Below are positions 44,464 to 53,561 of a DNA stretch of 64,000 nt, one piece after another. Position 1 is the stretch's first letter; each line of letters opens with the position of its first letter. Origin of the DNA: Bellilinea sp. (GTDB taxonomy: Bacteria; Chloroflexota; Anaerolineae; Anaerolineales; Anaerolineaceae); assembly GCA_026003615.1 (NCBI GenBank), contig BPHQ01000001.1, positions 1,054,001 to 1,118,000 of the forward strand, written 5' to 3'. The translations under genes and the position numbers were made by a program. Under the pieces are notes generated by a model. The model saw only the letters and a list, made by a program, of their open reading frames with translations, did not search any database and was not told the DNA's origin.

Positions 44464-45342
44464 TCAATCCTTTGCAAAATATTGAGTTAATTCTGTTAGA
44501 GCCTTTCCTAACCGTGTTCCGTGCCAGGTCAATAAACTTCCATCAATCCGATACAACCGGTTTTGCTCAACTGCTGGGGTTTTTTTGAGCAATTTTCGTA
44601 TTTCCTCAATGTCCTCATCCTGAAAACGATACGGTTCATTCGGGATGAAAATGAGTTCAGGTTCAGTCCGGATAATTTCTTCTACTGTTACACGCGGGTA
44701 GCGAATATCCCGCCCATCGGCTGAGGATGCCTCCGCTTCACCTAAATCTGCTGCCAGTGGATATTTCCGCTGACGACCGCCAAAAACATTCACACCTCCC
44801 AGCAGTCGAAGCAGATCATGACAATAGGTGTCCTGATTGAATGTCATCCACCATGGAACACCAGACGGAGTAACACCTTTCCAGATTGGAACAAATACGC
44901 GAATCGGTTCAAAATCAAAAAGCCGATTTTCCGCATATTCGACGGCTGTTTCCAGCGTTCTCAGGGAAACAAACGCCCTTTCTCGACGGAATAAATAAAC
45001 CAGCTGCCAGAGATCGTCCAATACCTGCCGAACAGTTTTCGGAAAAGTTAACCAAACATTGTAATGAATCCCCAGTTCTTCTACATCCTCTCGGGTATTC
45101 TCCTCCTGATTTGCAATAATCAACTCAGGTGATAATTGGACAACCCGAGAAATCTGTACATTTTTCGTGCCGCCCACTTTGGGCAAATTCTTCACCTCCG
45201 AAGGAAAAACGCAGTAATCTGTCACCCCAACAACATGATCACTCATACCTAAATCAAACAGGCTTTCTGTCATTGAAGGCACCAAAGAAACAATCCGCTG
45301 TGGGAAGGATGAATAACTGCTTAATTCCTTTAGGATGGACAT
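44464..45342 (-). CDS. BtuF-like helical-backbone metal-receptor protein without signal peptide
   Basis: A 292-aa protein of the cobalamin/siderophore-binding (BtuF/FhuD) fold, with typical Ser-Leu-Val-Pro-Ser-x-Thr-Glu and Pro-Glu-Leu-Ile-Ile blocks. It lacks a signal peptide or lipobox, so it is cytosolic. No ABC permease or ATPase is nearby. Cytosolic BtuF-like proteins are known, but their roles are unclear. Last gene of the nuo-mrp-M20 run. Confidence 0.82.
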   Translation of the reverse strand: MSILKELSSYSSFPQRIVSLVPSMTESLFDLGMSDHVVGVTDYCVFPSEVKNLPKVGGTKNVQISRVVQLSPELIIANQEENTREDVEELGIHYNVWLTFPKTVRQVLDDLWQLVYLFRRERAFVSLRTLETAVEYAENRLFDFEPIRVFVPIWKGVTPSGVPWWMTFNQDTYCHDLLRLLGGVNVFGGRQRKYPLAADLGEAEASSADGRDIRYPRVTVEEIIRTEPELIFIPNEPYRFQDEDIEEIRKLLKKTPAVEQNRLYRIDGSLLTWHGTRLGKALTELTQYFAKD

Positions 45343-45345
45343 ATT

Positions 45346-46545
45346 TTAAGAAATTTCTATCCCCGACTTTCCCAATTCGATCGCAGCAGCAGCCAGAATC
45401 GCCGCTGCTTTTGGAAGTACCTGCTCATCAAAATCAAATTTTGGATGATGATGGCTGGCGTTCAAACCTTTCTCCGGATTACCACTGCCGATAAAGAAAA
45501 AGCAGCCAGGCACTTGATTGAGAAACACCGCCATATCCTCTGAAACCATACTGCGGTAATTACTTTCATTGCGATACTCCGGTAATAGGTTCTTAATCAC
45601 TTCTTGAACAATCTCCGCAACGCGTGGGTGATTCACAACCGGCCAGGTCAGCCTTTGCAGGTCAATTTTTGCTTCACAATTCATTCCGCGAGCGATGGAG
45701 TGGATGATTTGTTCCAGTCGGGCTAAAACCACATCGCGAACCTCTGGCATAAATGTGCGAATCGTCCCTCGCAGTTCCGCTTGATTGGGGATGACATTAT
45801 AGGCACTTCCAGCGGCCATTTGAGTCACACTAACCACCGCCGACTCGAGCGGAGCAATATTGCGCGAAACGATGGTTTGCAAAGCCATTACCACCTGAGC
45901 AGCCGCGACAATCGGGTCAATGGTTGTCTCCGGAAGGCCGCCGTGACCACCTTTTCCCAATATTCTCACCGTAAAGAAATCCGCGCCCGCCATAAATGCA
46001 CCGGGAACTACGGCTGCCCAGCCGAGTGGTTTCTCATTCCATAAGTGCAATCCCAGGCAAACATCCACCCGGGGATTTTCCAACACCCTTTCGGCAACCA
46101 TTCGCTCAGCGCCACCAAGTCCTTCTTCTGCCGGCTGAAAGACCAGTTTGATTGTTCCGTGAATTGCCCCGCGATTTTGCTGTAAAAGACGCGCAACGGT
46201 TAAACCAATTGCCATGTGGCCATCATGCCCACAGGCGTGCATCACACCAGGGTGCTGGGAAGCGTAATCAGCACCCGTTTGTTCTTCGATGGGCAGAGCA
46301 TCCATATCAAACCGCAACATGACCACCCGGCCGGGGTGAGCACCTTCAATAATCGCAGTCACTCCCGTTTCAGCAATCCCCGTGGTCACCTCCAGCCCTA
46401 AGGAGCGCAACTCACGTGCGATGATCTCAGCAGTTCGATATTCTTGAAAGCCCAACTCTGGATAACGGTGAAAATCACGTCGTAAATATTGGCTATACGA
46501 ATATAGCGATTCGGCTTTTTCAACGAATTGAGATACATTATTCAT
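45346..46545 (-). CDS. M20D-family amidohydrolase
   Basis: A 399-aa metallopeptidase-fold amidohydrolase (N-acyl-amino-acid / hippurate / IAA-conjugate type). The metal site Cys-Gly-His-Asp-Gly-His and a later Pro-Ala-Glu-Glu-Gly are present. It hydrolyses an N-acyl group from an amino acid or similar. Exact substrate unknown. Overlaps the PIG-L gene by 4 nt. Confidence 0.9.
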   Translation of the reverse strand: MNNVSQFVEKAESLYSYSQYLRRDFHRYPELGFQEYRTAEIIARELRSLGLEVTTGIAETGVTAIIEGAHPGRVVMLRFDMDALPIEEQTGADYASQHPGVMHACGHDGHMAIGLTVARLLQQNRGAIHGTIKLVFQPAEEGLGGAERMVAERVLENPRVDVCLGLHLWNEKPLGWAAVVPGAFMAGADFFTVRILGKGGHGGLPETTIDPIVAAAQVVMALQTIVSRNIAPLESAVVSVTQMAAGSAYNVIPNQAELRGTIRTFMPEVRDVVLARLEQIIHSIARGMNCEAKIDLQRLTWPVVNHPRVAEIVQEVIKNLLPEYRNESNYRSMVSEDMAVFLNQVPGCFFFIGSGNPEKGLNASHHHPKFDFDEQVLPKAAAILAAAAIELGKSGIEIS

Positions 46546-47282
46546 CGAAACTTAATTCTCCGAAATGAGTCAACATAACGCGGGTTGTCTTCACTGCTTT
46601 CCGGAATTCGACGCTGACGCTGCATCCTTTCCATCTCTTCCATATTCGCTATTTGACTGCGATGATGTTTCAGCGCCATTATCTTCAATTCCCATGTGTC
46701 GGTTACATCTATCATCATATTCGGTTGCGCCGTGAGTGTCAACCATAATTCCCTGACTTCGTGGGGTAACAAACCTTTCTCTAATAATTCCGGGTAGTAT
46801 AAGGGATTACCGCTTGCTGGATACACCGCCTCGCAGACAATTTGACCAGCGATTCGATGGTCAGGATGGTTGATACGGTCTTCCCGGTGGAAGAAATTGG
46901 TTGGATCGCTTGTCACCACTACATCGGGTCTCACTTCTCGAAGAACAGCCACAACTTCGCGGCGAGCAGCAAGATCTGCCTGAAGATAACCATCTTCAAA
47001 GTCCAGAAACCTGACCCGACTGACTCCCAAAACCTTTGCCGCTTGAATTTGTTCCTCTTCGCGAAGGTGCATTAGAGCCTCCCGATCCACTACCTCCCCT
47101 CGAACCCCTTTATCTCCACGCGTAAGTAAACAATATTCAACGGTATGGCCTATTTGGGTCCATCGGGCAATTGTCGCACCACAAAAAAATTCTGGATCAT
47201 CCGGATGAGCCAGGATTACCAGAATTTTTTGGGGGCTCTTCCAATTTTCAGGACTTTTTTGGTCCGCGTTTCCTTCGACCAC
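46542..47282 (-). CDS. PIG-L family deacetylase
   Basis: A zinc-dependent N-acetylglucosaminyl deacetylase-fold protein (as in BshB/MshB/LmbE). The Ala-His-Pro-Asp-Asp motif is near the N-terminus and a second His-Pro-Asp-His follows. The start is uncertain: a GTG at 47282 behind a GGAGGGAGA stretch gives 246 aa; an ATG at 47324 gives 260 aa but lacks a site; ORF upstream to 47417 is inside ricT. Any start overlaps ricT's end. Neighbours M20 and ricT suggest no clear pathway. Confidence 0.85.
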   Translation of the reverse strand: MVEGNADQKSPENWKSPQKILVILAHPDDPEFFCGATIARWTQIGHTVEYCLLTRGDKGVRGEVVDREALMHLREEEQIQAAKVLGVSRVRFLDFEDGYLQADLAARREVVAVLREVRPDVVVTSDPTNFFHREDRINHPDHRIAGQIVCEAVYPASGNPLYYPELLEKGLLPHEVRELWLTLTAQPNMMIDVTDTWELKIMALKHHRSQIANMEEMERMQRQRRIPESSEDNPRYVDSFRRIKFR

Positions 47283-48279
47283 CTCTCCCTCCCGAACGTC
47301 GTTTCTGTCTATTGGTGGATACATCGGGTTGGATCGTCGGTTCTTGTTGCGCCCGATCACCACTATCTCCGATAGCCAACTCTTCCCCCAAATAAATGTC
47401 TTCTCCGCTTTCCTCAATCACATCAACAACATCACTTCCGGCAGGTGGTTCGCTAAAAGCAAGAATTTCTTCTCGGGTGAACTCCCTCACCCCAACTTCC
47501 GGGATGTCCACACGCACTTTTCCTGCCAGTGGTAGCACATCAATAACCTTCCCTTCCCCCAGGGGTGTTGCAATTCGTTTATTGCGCTTCGGTAAACCTT
47601 TGCGCGCCTCAACGTAGGTATCATACTCATAAATCAGACAGCACCGTAATCGTCCACACATTCCGGTAATTTCGGTCGGCGTCAGAGAGATACCTTGTTC
47701 CTTAGCCATTCGGATTGATATTGAGCTGAATTCGGTCAAGAAGCGAGAACAACACCGGGTTTCCAGCCCGCAAGCACCCATGCCTCCCAGCAATTTGGCA
47801 ACATCCCGCGGCCCAATTTGACGCAACTCGACCACTGCCGGCGCATATTGTCGCTGCATGTCCTGCCGAAGGGATTTTAATTCCACCCGTTCTTCCCCTT
47901 CTGTAGAATAAAGAATCGTCAAACGGGAACCATCGAAACTGTATTCAGCGGCAACCACTTTAAGGTTTTGAAGGCGTAATTCAGCCGCACGTTTACGGCA
48001 CACCTCAACAACATCCAATTCCCGCAACTGCCACAATTGACGAAGCAACAAATCCCGCGGCGTAGCCACCCGCTCCACCGGCTTCCAACCTCCCTCGGGG
48101 GGTTGCATGGGTTCTTTGATGATTTGAGCAACCTCTCCAATTTGCCAGCCACGAGCAGTCTCAACCACAACCGAATCACCAACCCGCAAAGCGGGCAAAT
48201 TCGTGGCCTGAAAATGGTATATTTTACCAACTTTTGAAAACCGAACCCCCACAATCTGCTGAACAGCAGTTGCTTCCAT
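47248..48279 (-). CDS. ricT: PSP1-domain regulator, RicT/YaaT-like
   Basis: A 343-aa PSP1 protein. In Bacillus RicT (YaaT) works with RicA/RicF as an Fe-S cluster complex that affects RNase Y and development. Cys-rich core visible: Cys-Cys-Ser-Arg-Phe-Leu and Cys-Gly-Arg-Leu-Arg-Cys-Cys. The C-terminus is a Gly/Arg/Lys-rich tail overlapping the PIG-L start. Five nt after mrp. Confidence 0.88.
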   Translation of the reverse strand: MEATAVQQIVGVRFSKVGKIYHFQATNLPALRVGDSVVVETARGWQIGEVAQIIKEPMQPPEGGWKPVERVATPRDLLLRQLWQLRELDVVEVCRKRAAELRLQNLKVVAAEYSFDGSRLTILYSTEGEERVELKSLRQDMQRQYAPAVVELRQIGPRDVAKLLGGMGACGLETRCCSRFLTEFSSISIRMAKEQGISLTPTEITGMCGRLRCCLIYEYDTYVEARKGLPKRNKRIATPLGEGKVIDVLPLAGKVRVDIPEVGVREFTREEILAFSEPPAGSDVVDVIEESGEDIYLGEELAIGDSGDRAQQEPTIQPDVSTNRQKRRSGGRGGRRKRGPKKS

Positions 48280-48284
48280 TCGAT

Positions 48285-49367
48285 TTACTCCACCATCTCA
48301 ATTTTGACGCCGCCCTGTCTCTTGAAGGCAGCGATGCTTAATTGAGCAGCCAGTTGTTCTGCGATTTGCCGTAGGGCTTTGCCTGCCGCCGATTCCGGAT
48401 AAGAAAGAACAATCGGTTTTCCCTCATCGCCGCCCTTTCTAACTTCAGGCTCCAACGGGATCACGCCCAGGAACGGCGCTTGATGCTGCCTGGCAAGCGT
48501 TTCTCCACCACCCCTGCCAAATACATCTACCATAGTTCCGTCCGGCATTTGCAGGTAGCTCATATTTTCAATAACGCCCAAAATCGGGACATTTAGTTGC
48601 TCGAACATTTGAATTCCGCGACTGGCATCTTCCAGTGAAACCGCTTGCGGCAGAGTAACGATTACTCCACCGCTGAGTGGCACAGATTGTGCCAGACTGA
48701 GCTGGGCATCTCCGGTTCCGGGCGGTAGATCAATGATAAGATAATCCAGCAACCCCCAATCCACATCCCCTAAAAATTGTCGAATGGCGGAATGGAGCAT
48801 GGGACCTCGCCAGATGAGAGCTTTTCCGGGTGGCACCAAAAAACCAATTGACATGACCTTAACCCCATAGGCTTCCGCTGGTTTAATTTTTTCTCCTTGA
48901 ATTGGCGGAAGGCGATCCACTCCCATCATTCGAGGCACATTCGGCCCATAAATATCTGCATCCAAAAGCCCAACCCGCGCTCCGCTTTGGGCAAGCGCCA
49001 CCGCCAAATTTACCGCCACGGTGGTCTTTCCCACCCCTCCTTTTCCAGAAGCAACCGCCACAGCATTCTTTACCGGAATTTCCATCAAACCTCGAGCGTG
49101 ACCATCATTACGCACATATGCATCAAAGCGGATGTTGACTTCCTTAACCCCCGGGATGGCAAGGATTGCCTGACGTGCTTCCGATTCAATTTTTCCCTTC
49201 AAGGGACAAGCAGGAGTTGTCAGCACGATGTCAAACCCAACTTTACCATCCTCGATTTGGAGGTTTTGAACCATATTGAGAGAAACCAAATCTTGATGCA
49301 ATTCGGGTTCCTCAACCTTGCTTAAAGCGGCAAGGACTGTTTCTTTTGAGATCAAAGGGGAATCCAT
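48285..49367 (-). CDS. Mrp/NBP35-type Fe-S carrier ATPase with MIP18 domain
   Basis: A 360-aa Mrp (ApbC) protein: N-terminal DUF59/MIP18 domain (about 1-90) and a P-loop ATPase with Gly-Lys-Gly-Gly-Val-Gly-Lys-Thr-Thr. It probably delivers [4Fe-4S] clusters to apo-proteins; the neighbouring Nuo subunits are plausible targets. The carrier's usual C-terminal Cys-x-x-Cys is not seen, so cluster binding needs care. Start ATG at 49367. Confidence 0.9.
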   Translation of the reverse strand: MDSPLISKETVLAALSKVEEPELHQDLVSLNMVQNLQIEDGKVGFDIVLTTPACPLKGKIESEARQAILAIPGVKEVNIRFDAYVRNDGHARGLMEIPVKNAVAVASGKGGVGKTTVAVNLAVALAQSGARVGLLDADIYGPNVPRMMGVDRLPPIQGEKIKPAEAYGVKVMSIGFLVPPGKALIWRGPMLHSAIRQFLGDVDWGLLDYLIIDLPPGTGDAQLSLAQSVPLSGGVIVTLPQAVSLEDASRGIQMFEQLNVPILGVIENMSYLQMPDGTMVDVFGRGGGETLARQHQAPFLGVIPLEPEVRKGGDEGKPIVLSYPESAAGKALRQIAEQLAAQLSIAAFKRQGGVKIEMVE

Positions 49368-49381
49368 TAATCTAATCTACC

Positions 49382-49720
49382 TCACGTTTCTCGAATTTTC
49401 CAATCTTTTTGGACGAATTGCTGCACTTCTTTTTTACAATGCTCAAATTGGTTGACCAAATCGTGGTCTGAGCCACGGAAGCGTCGTATGGTTTGCCTGG
49501 CACAGATTGTACACCCTCGCATACCGCGGTAGGAATCAATGGTGCAGGTCTGACAGCCACCCATTCGCACCATCATCAGGGTGAAGGCTGTCCGATCAAC
49601 CAGATTTGCCTCATTGGAACAAACCTGATCAACCAGTTTTTGCCAGTCAGCTCCGCGTAAATTTCGTAAATGACTGATCACGCGCGGAGGAAACATCACT
49701 TCGGTATCGCTATTATACAT
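49382..49720 (-). CDS. 112-aa protein with Cys-X2-Cys-X10-Cys-X2-Cys
   Basis: I do not recognise this protein. It has four Cys in a CX2CX10CX2C arrangement (about residues 56-73) followed by Ala-Arg-Gln-Thr-Ile-Arg-Arg, which could be a zinc or Fe-S site. No signal peptide or membrane segment. It lies between nuoI and mrp with 21 and 14 nt gaps, so it is probably linked to Fe-S or complex-I assembly; inference from position only. Confidence 0.7.
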   Translation of the reverse strand: MYNSDTEVMFPPRVISHLRNLRGADWQKLVDQVCSNEANLVDRTAFTLMMVRMGGCQTCTIDSYRGMRGCTICARQTIRRFRGSDHDLVNQFEHCKKEVQQFVQKDWKIRET

Positions 49721-49741
49721 CCTGTCGGATATCCTCGAAAG

Positions 49742-50356
49742 TCAAGAGGCCGGCTTTCTTGCGGCTGCCTTTTGGGCTTCTTTCTCCGCCCTTGCTGCTT
49801 CTTCACGCATAAAATTGGTTGGCCGAATTTGAGCATAATAACTTGCTGGTTTGCTTAATCGCTCCAGGTCAAAGATATGCTCTTTAAAACGGTCATAAGA
49901 GGCAATTTCATAATCGTGATCCATCTTTATCGCATCGAATGGACAGAACTCCGCACAAAAACCACAATTCATGCAGATATCCACGTCAATGTAAAATTCT
50001 TTGGGTTGTGGAATCGGCTTACCGGTCACCGGGTCATTCGTCCGAACAATCCAGATACATTGTGGAGGACAGACCTTCGCACAAATTCCACAAGAAGTGC
50101 AACGGATTTCCTTCTCACCGTTATCGCCTTCATCATACACTAAAAAAGGAATGTAGCGAAACTCTTCTGGTACCGGTAGTTTTTCTTCAGGATACTGAAT
50201 CGTAAAAATACCTTCAACATCGGGGCTGCGCCTGAGTTCGATTCCCTCTGTGGTGAAGTAACGTTTTTTCCCGCTTCGCAAGTCTTCAAGGTAGGTCTTG
50301 ATAAAGTGCCGAAAGGTTGTCCACAATCCTCGTAAAATACCGCTTCCTGTGATCAT
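49742..50356 (-). CDS. nuoI: NADH-quinone oxidoreductase subunit I
   Basis: A 204-aa ferredoxin-like complex I subunit with two [4Fe-4S] motifs (Cys-x-x-Cys-x-x-Cys-x-x-x-Cys-Pro and a second). They carry electrons N6a/N6b in the peripheral arm. Start ATG at 50356 with a GGAGGAGGA site; the upstream in-frame ATG at 50404 lies inside nuoCD and is rejected. A charged Ala/Lys/Glu tail ends the protein. Confidence 0.94.
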   Translation of the reverse strand: MITGSGILRGLWTTFRHFIKTYLEDLRSGKKRYFTTEGIELRRSPDVEGIFTIQYPEEKLPVPEEFRYIPFLVYDEGDNGEKEIRCTSCGICAKVCPPQCIWIVRTNDPVTGKPIPQPKEFYIDVDICMNCGFCAEFCPFDAIKMDHDYEIASYDRFKEHIFDLERLSKPASYYAQIRPTNFMREEAARAEKEAQKAAARKPAS

Positions 50357-50372
50357 TCCTCCTCCTTCCGCT

Positions 50373-52106
50373 TTATCGGTCCACTTCGCCCAATACAATA
50401 TCAATCGAACCGAGGATGGTCACCACGTCGGCAATCTTTTGACCGCGGCACATTTCCGCTAAACTGGTAAGGTTGATAAAGGTTGGTGCCCGCACATGAT
50501 ACCGCCACGGATTGGGTTTTCCATTGGAGACTACATAGAAGCCCAATTCACCCTTGGGACCCTCAACCCGCCCATATGACTCGCCCGCCGGCACTCGCAC
50601 CTGATATTGTGGTTTACCACTGAGTATCGGGCCATCCGGGATATCCTTCAATACCTGCCGGAGAATACGCAAACTTTGGCGCATTTCTTCAAGGCGCAGC
50701 AGGTAACGGTCATAAATGTCGCCATTATAGCGGACGGGTATGTCGAATTCAAAGCGATCATAGATACTGTATGGATCAGCTCGACGGACATCATAAGCCA
50801 CGCCGGAAGCACGCAAAACCGGGCCAGAAGCCGAAAGTGCAATTGCTCGCTCAGCGGTTAATACTCCAACTCCCTCACAGCGGCCGCGAACAATTTCATT
50901 ATTTGTGATAAAGTAATCCATCTCATCCAGTTTTCGGGGTAAGCGGTCAAACACAAGTTTTCGGATTTTTTCCATCACCTCAACTGGAATATCCCGAGCC
51001 ACGCCGCCAAATCGGAAATAATTGCACATCATCCGCGAGCCGGAAACCGCTTCAAATACATCCAGAATCAACTCCCGTTCTTCAAGCGCGTACAACATGG
51101 GTGTAAAAAATGCACCAAGATCATTTAACAAAAAGCCAATAGAAAAGATGTGATTCAAGAAGCGGGTCAATTCCGCCATCATGACGCGTATATACTCCGC
51201 CCGTTCAGGGGGCTGAATGCCCATCAACTTTTCAACAGCCAGCGCATAACCAAAATTATTGCTCATGGAGCAAACGTAATCCAACCGATCAGTAAAAGGC
51301 ATGTTTTGTAAAAATGTGTTCCGTTCGCCGATTTTTTCATGGTTTCGGTGAAGGTAGCCCATAATCGGTTTTAAGTCTACAACGGTTTCGCCATCCAAAA
51401 CCACCACCATGCGGAAGACACCATGAGTGGAAGGATGCTGCGGCCCGAGATTAACCACCACCTGTTCGGTCAATAAATCATCCGATTTATCTACTCGTTT
51501 CAACCCCGCATAGAGTAATTCATCCGTTTCAGGTGACCACTGCTCAGGGTCAAAGCCCGCAGGGTATTGGAGATTATCATGAAAGGGATTTTTGTCTTCG
51601 GCACGGTAGACATGACCTTCCGGCCAGCGACTTTTGAAGGGTTTGGCTTCTTCTTCAAAAAAGGGTTCTTTCCAATCTTTTCGCAAGGGGTGACCGTGAA
51701 AACCTTCCCAGGTTAATATCCGCCGAAGATCCGGATGATTGGCGAAGCGTATGCCCAGCAAATCCCATGCCTCACGCTCCTGGAATTCCGCTCCGGGAAA
51801 CAACGGTGTAAGCGAAGGCACAACCGGATTTTCTCGATCAACCTGGGTTTTCAGCACCAGCGCTCCCCCGCCGATTGTTCTGTAAAAATGATAGACAACC
51901 TCCATTTTATTTTCTGGCAGGTAATCCACCCCGGTTACAGAAGAGAGGTAATCATAGCCCATCTCATCTCGTAAAGCCTGCGCAACAACAACCAGATTTT
52001 CCGGCTTCACGAGAAACCCGCTGTACCCCGTTCGCGAATCCGGTAAAATAATTTCAGGAAATCGCTCGGTCAGGCTGGATGATTGAACTCCTACTTGTTC
52101 ACTCAT
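50373..52106 (-). CDS. nuoCD: NADH-quinone oxidoreductase, NuoC-NuoD fusion
   Basis: A 577-aa fusion of complex I subunits C (about 1-170) and D (about 190-577). The D part has the typical Gly-Pro-Gln-His-Pro-Ser-Thr-His-Gly and quinone-pocket segments. The fused form occurs in E. coli and in several other groups. Start overlaps the end of nuoB by 8 nt. Confidence 0.94.
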   Translation of the reverse strand: MSEQVGVQSSSLTERFPEIILPDSRTGYSGFLVKPENLVVVAQALRDEMGYDYLSSVTGVDYLPENKMEVVYHFYRTIGGGALVLKTQVDRENPVVPSLTPLFPGAEFQEREAWDLLGIRFANHPDLRRILTWEGFHGHPLRKDWKEPFFEEEAKPFKSRWPEGHVYRAEDKNPFHDNLQYPAGFDPEQWSPETDELLYAGLKRVDKSDDLLTEQVVVNLGPQHPSTHGVFRMVVVLDGETVVDLKPIMGYLHRNHEKIGERNTFLQNMPFTDRLDYVCSMSNNFGYALAVEKLMGIQPPERAEYIRVMMAELTRFLNHIFSIGFLLNDLGAFFTPMLYALEERELILDVFEAVSGSRMMCNYFRFGGVARDIPVEVMEKIRKLVFDRLPRKLDEMDYFITNNEIVRGRCEGVGVLTAERAIALSASGPVLRASGVAYDVRRADPYSIYDRFEFDIPVRYNGDIYDRYLLRLEEMRQSLRILRQVLKDIPDGPILSGKPQYQVRVPAGESYGRVEGPKGELGFYVVSNGKPNPWRYHVRAPTFINLTSLAEMCRGQKIADVVTILGSIDIVLGEVDR

Positions 52107-52761
52107 GGGTGGATTCTCCCTCTGGCTCAGTATTCCTTTGTTCTTCCCTCTGACTGCATACTTGTTTGATCAGGTCGAATTTCCGCGGGTCCATCAAATC
52201 CGGTCCTAAAATGGGAATAGGAATCGGTTCGCCGGGGGTCTTTTGATACCATGGCACACTCCGCAAAGATTGTGTTTCAATCTTTTTCATCAGGGTGATG
52301 AAACCATGTAACAAAGCCTGCGGCGTGGGCGGGCAACCCGGAATATACACATCCACGGGTATAAATTTGTCCACTCCGGCAACAACGGTATAGCCTTCCT
52401 TAAACGGCCCCCCGCCCGAAGCGCAGGCCCCCATGGCGATCACATAACGCGGTTCCGGCATTTGATTGTACAACCGCACAATTTGAGGAATCATTTTCTT
52501 GGTCACAGTACCGGAGACGATCATCAAATCTGCCTGTCGAGGACTGGGACGCATGACTTCCATTCCAAAACGGGAAAAATCAAAACGACTGGCGGCCGTA
52601 CCGATCATTTCTATTGCACAACATGCCAGACCAAACATCATTGGCCAGAGCGAATTTTTCCGGCTCCAATTGTAGATTTTATCCAACGTAGTAATAGCCA
52701 CCTGACTCTGCATTTCGGGAGGAATATCGTATCCCGGTGAATTTAAGGACTCGGTACCCAT
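52099..52761 (-). CDS. nuoB: NADH-quinone oxidoreductase subunit B
   Basis: A 220-aa PSST subunit carrying cluster N2. The Cys-Cys pair in Ala-Cys-Cys-Ala-Ile-Glu, the later Gly-Ala-Cys-Ala-Ser, and the Pro-Gly-Cys-Pro-Pro motif supply the four Cys ligands. First gene of a minus-strand run; divergent from the SufR-like regulator. nuoA and all other nuo subunits are absent from the window. Confidence 0.94.
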   Translation of the reverse strand: MGTESLNSPGYDIPPEMQSQVAITTLDKIYNWSRKNSLWPMMFGLACCAIEMIGTAASRFDFSRFGMEVMRPSPRQADLMIVSGTVTKKMIPQIVRLYNQMPEPRYVIAMGACASGGGPFKEGYTVVAGVDKFIPVDVYIPGCPPTPQALLHGFITLMKKIETQSLRSVPWYQKTPGEPIPIPILGPDLMDPRKFDLIKQVCSQREEQRNTEPEGESTHE

Positions 52762-52841
52762 CGGATAACCTTTCTAAAACCAGATTCCATAGAAAGAGTG
52801 GGGAAATTTTCAGGTTTCTTTTCAATTCTACCGCATCCTGA

Positions 52842-52871
52842 TTGACTGTCAACCGATAATTAAGATAAAAT
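52842..52871 (+). promoter_or_regulatory. Promoter and palindromic operator of the SufR-like gene
   Basis: TTGACT (52842-52847) and TAAAAT (52866-52871) are spaced by 18 nt. An exact palindrome TTGACTGTCAA (52842-52852) overlaps the -35. It is a plausible self-binding site of the regulator encoded just downstream and could also affect the divergent nuoB promoter. Confidence 0.5.
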
Positions 52872-52889
52872 ATTTTTGCATAATTACCA

Positions 52890-53507
52890 ATGGAGACAAG
52901 CACTGCTCAACAAATTCTCGCCTATTTGGCCGAAAACCCCGACTCTACAATCCTTCAATTGAGTCGCGCTCTTCAAGTTACGCCAGCCGATATCCGCTAT
53001 CATCTCTCGATATTAATTCGCCAAAATTTAGTCTTGCCTTCCACAACAATAAAAAGTGGTCAACGCGGAAGACCGGCGCGGTCTTATAAAATCTCGTATG
53101 AACTCAAGCCCAATAACATCATCTCACTGGCAAGAGCTGCTCTTTCTGTTCTCCTGAGCAATTCCTCTGATAATTCACAAAAAATAATACAAAATCTCGC
53201 AATTCAGCTTTTCCCGGAAAAATCCAATAAGGCAGGTTCTCTCACCCCAAAAATCATTCAACTTGTCAATCATCTGAACATGGCCGGATACGCAGCCCGC
53301 TGGGAAGCCCGCCCTAATCGCCCGTGCATAATTTTTACAAATTGTCCATACCGCCAATTACTATCTCAATTTCCTGCGCTGTGTGAAATGGATCGGTTTA
53401 TCCTTGAATACCATCTTGACACAAGAATTATTATTGAGCAGCATATACACCCCGAATGGGCAACTCCCCCTACCTGTCAATTTTCGGTAGAGGTAAGTAA
53501 AAAATAA
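52890..53507 (+). CDS. Winged-helix regulator with a SufR-like Cys signature
   Basis: A 205-aa protein with an N-terminal ArsR/MarR-like winged helix (about 5-70) and a C-terminal domain carrying Cys146, Cys152, Cys165, Cys196. Cys152-X12-Cys165-X30-Cys196 resembles SufR-type [4Fe-4S] regulators (CX12C plus downstream Cys). This suggests an Fe-S or redox sensor controlling the divergent nuo/mrp operon. It lacks one expected ligand, so cluster binding is unproven. No ribosome site; leader about 12 nt. Confidence 0.78.
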   Translation: METSTAQQILAYLAENPDSTILQLSRALQVTPADIRYHLSILIRQNLVLPSTTIKSGQRGRPARSYKISYELKPNNIISLARAALSVLLSNSSDNSQKIIQNLAIQLFPEKSNKAGSLTPKIIQLVNHLNMAGYAARWEARPNRPCIIFTNCPYRQLLSQFPALCEMDRFILEYHLDTRIIIEQHIHPEWATPPTCQFSVEVSKK

Positions 53508-53538
53508 TCCAGCCGCACATTACCTCTACGGCTGGATT
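53497..53538 (-). terminator. Terminator of the cytochrome operon
   Basis: A perfect 10-bp stem (53506-53515 with 53529-53538), 13-nt loop, then on the minus strand ATTTTTT. It lies 23 nt past the cytochrome b-c stop and overlaps the 3' end of the SufR-like gene. Confidence 0.8.
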
Positions 53539-53561
53539 TCAACAAACCTCAATAAAATTAC

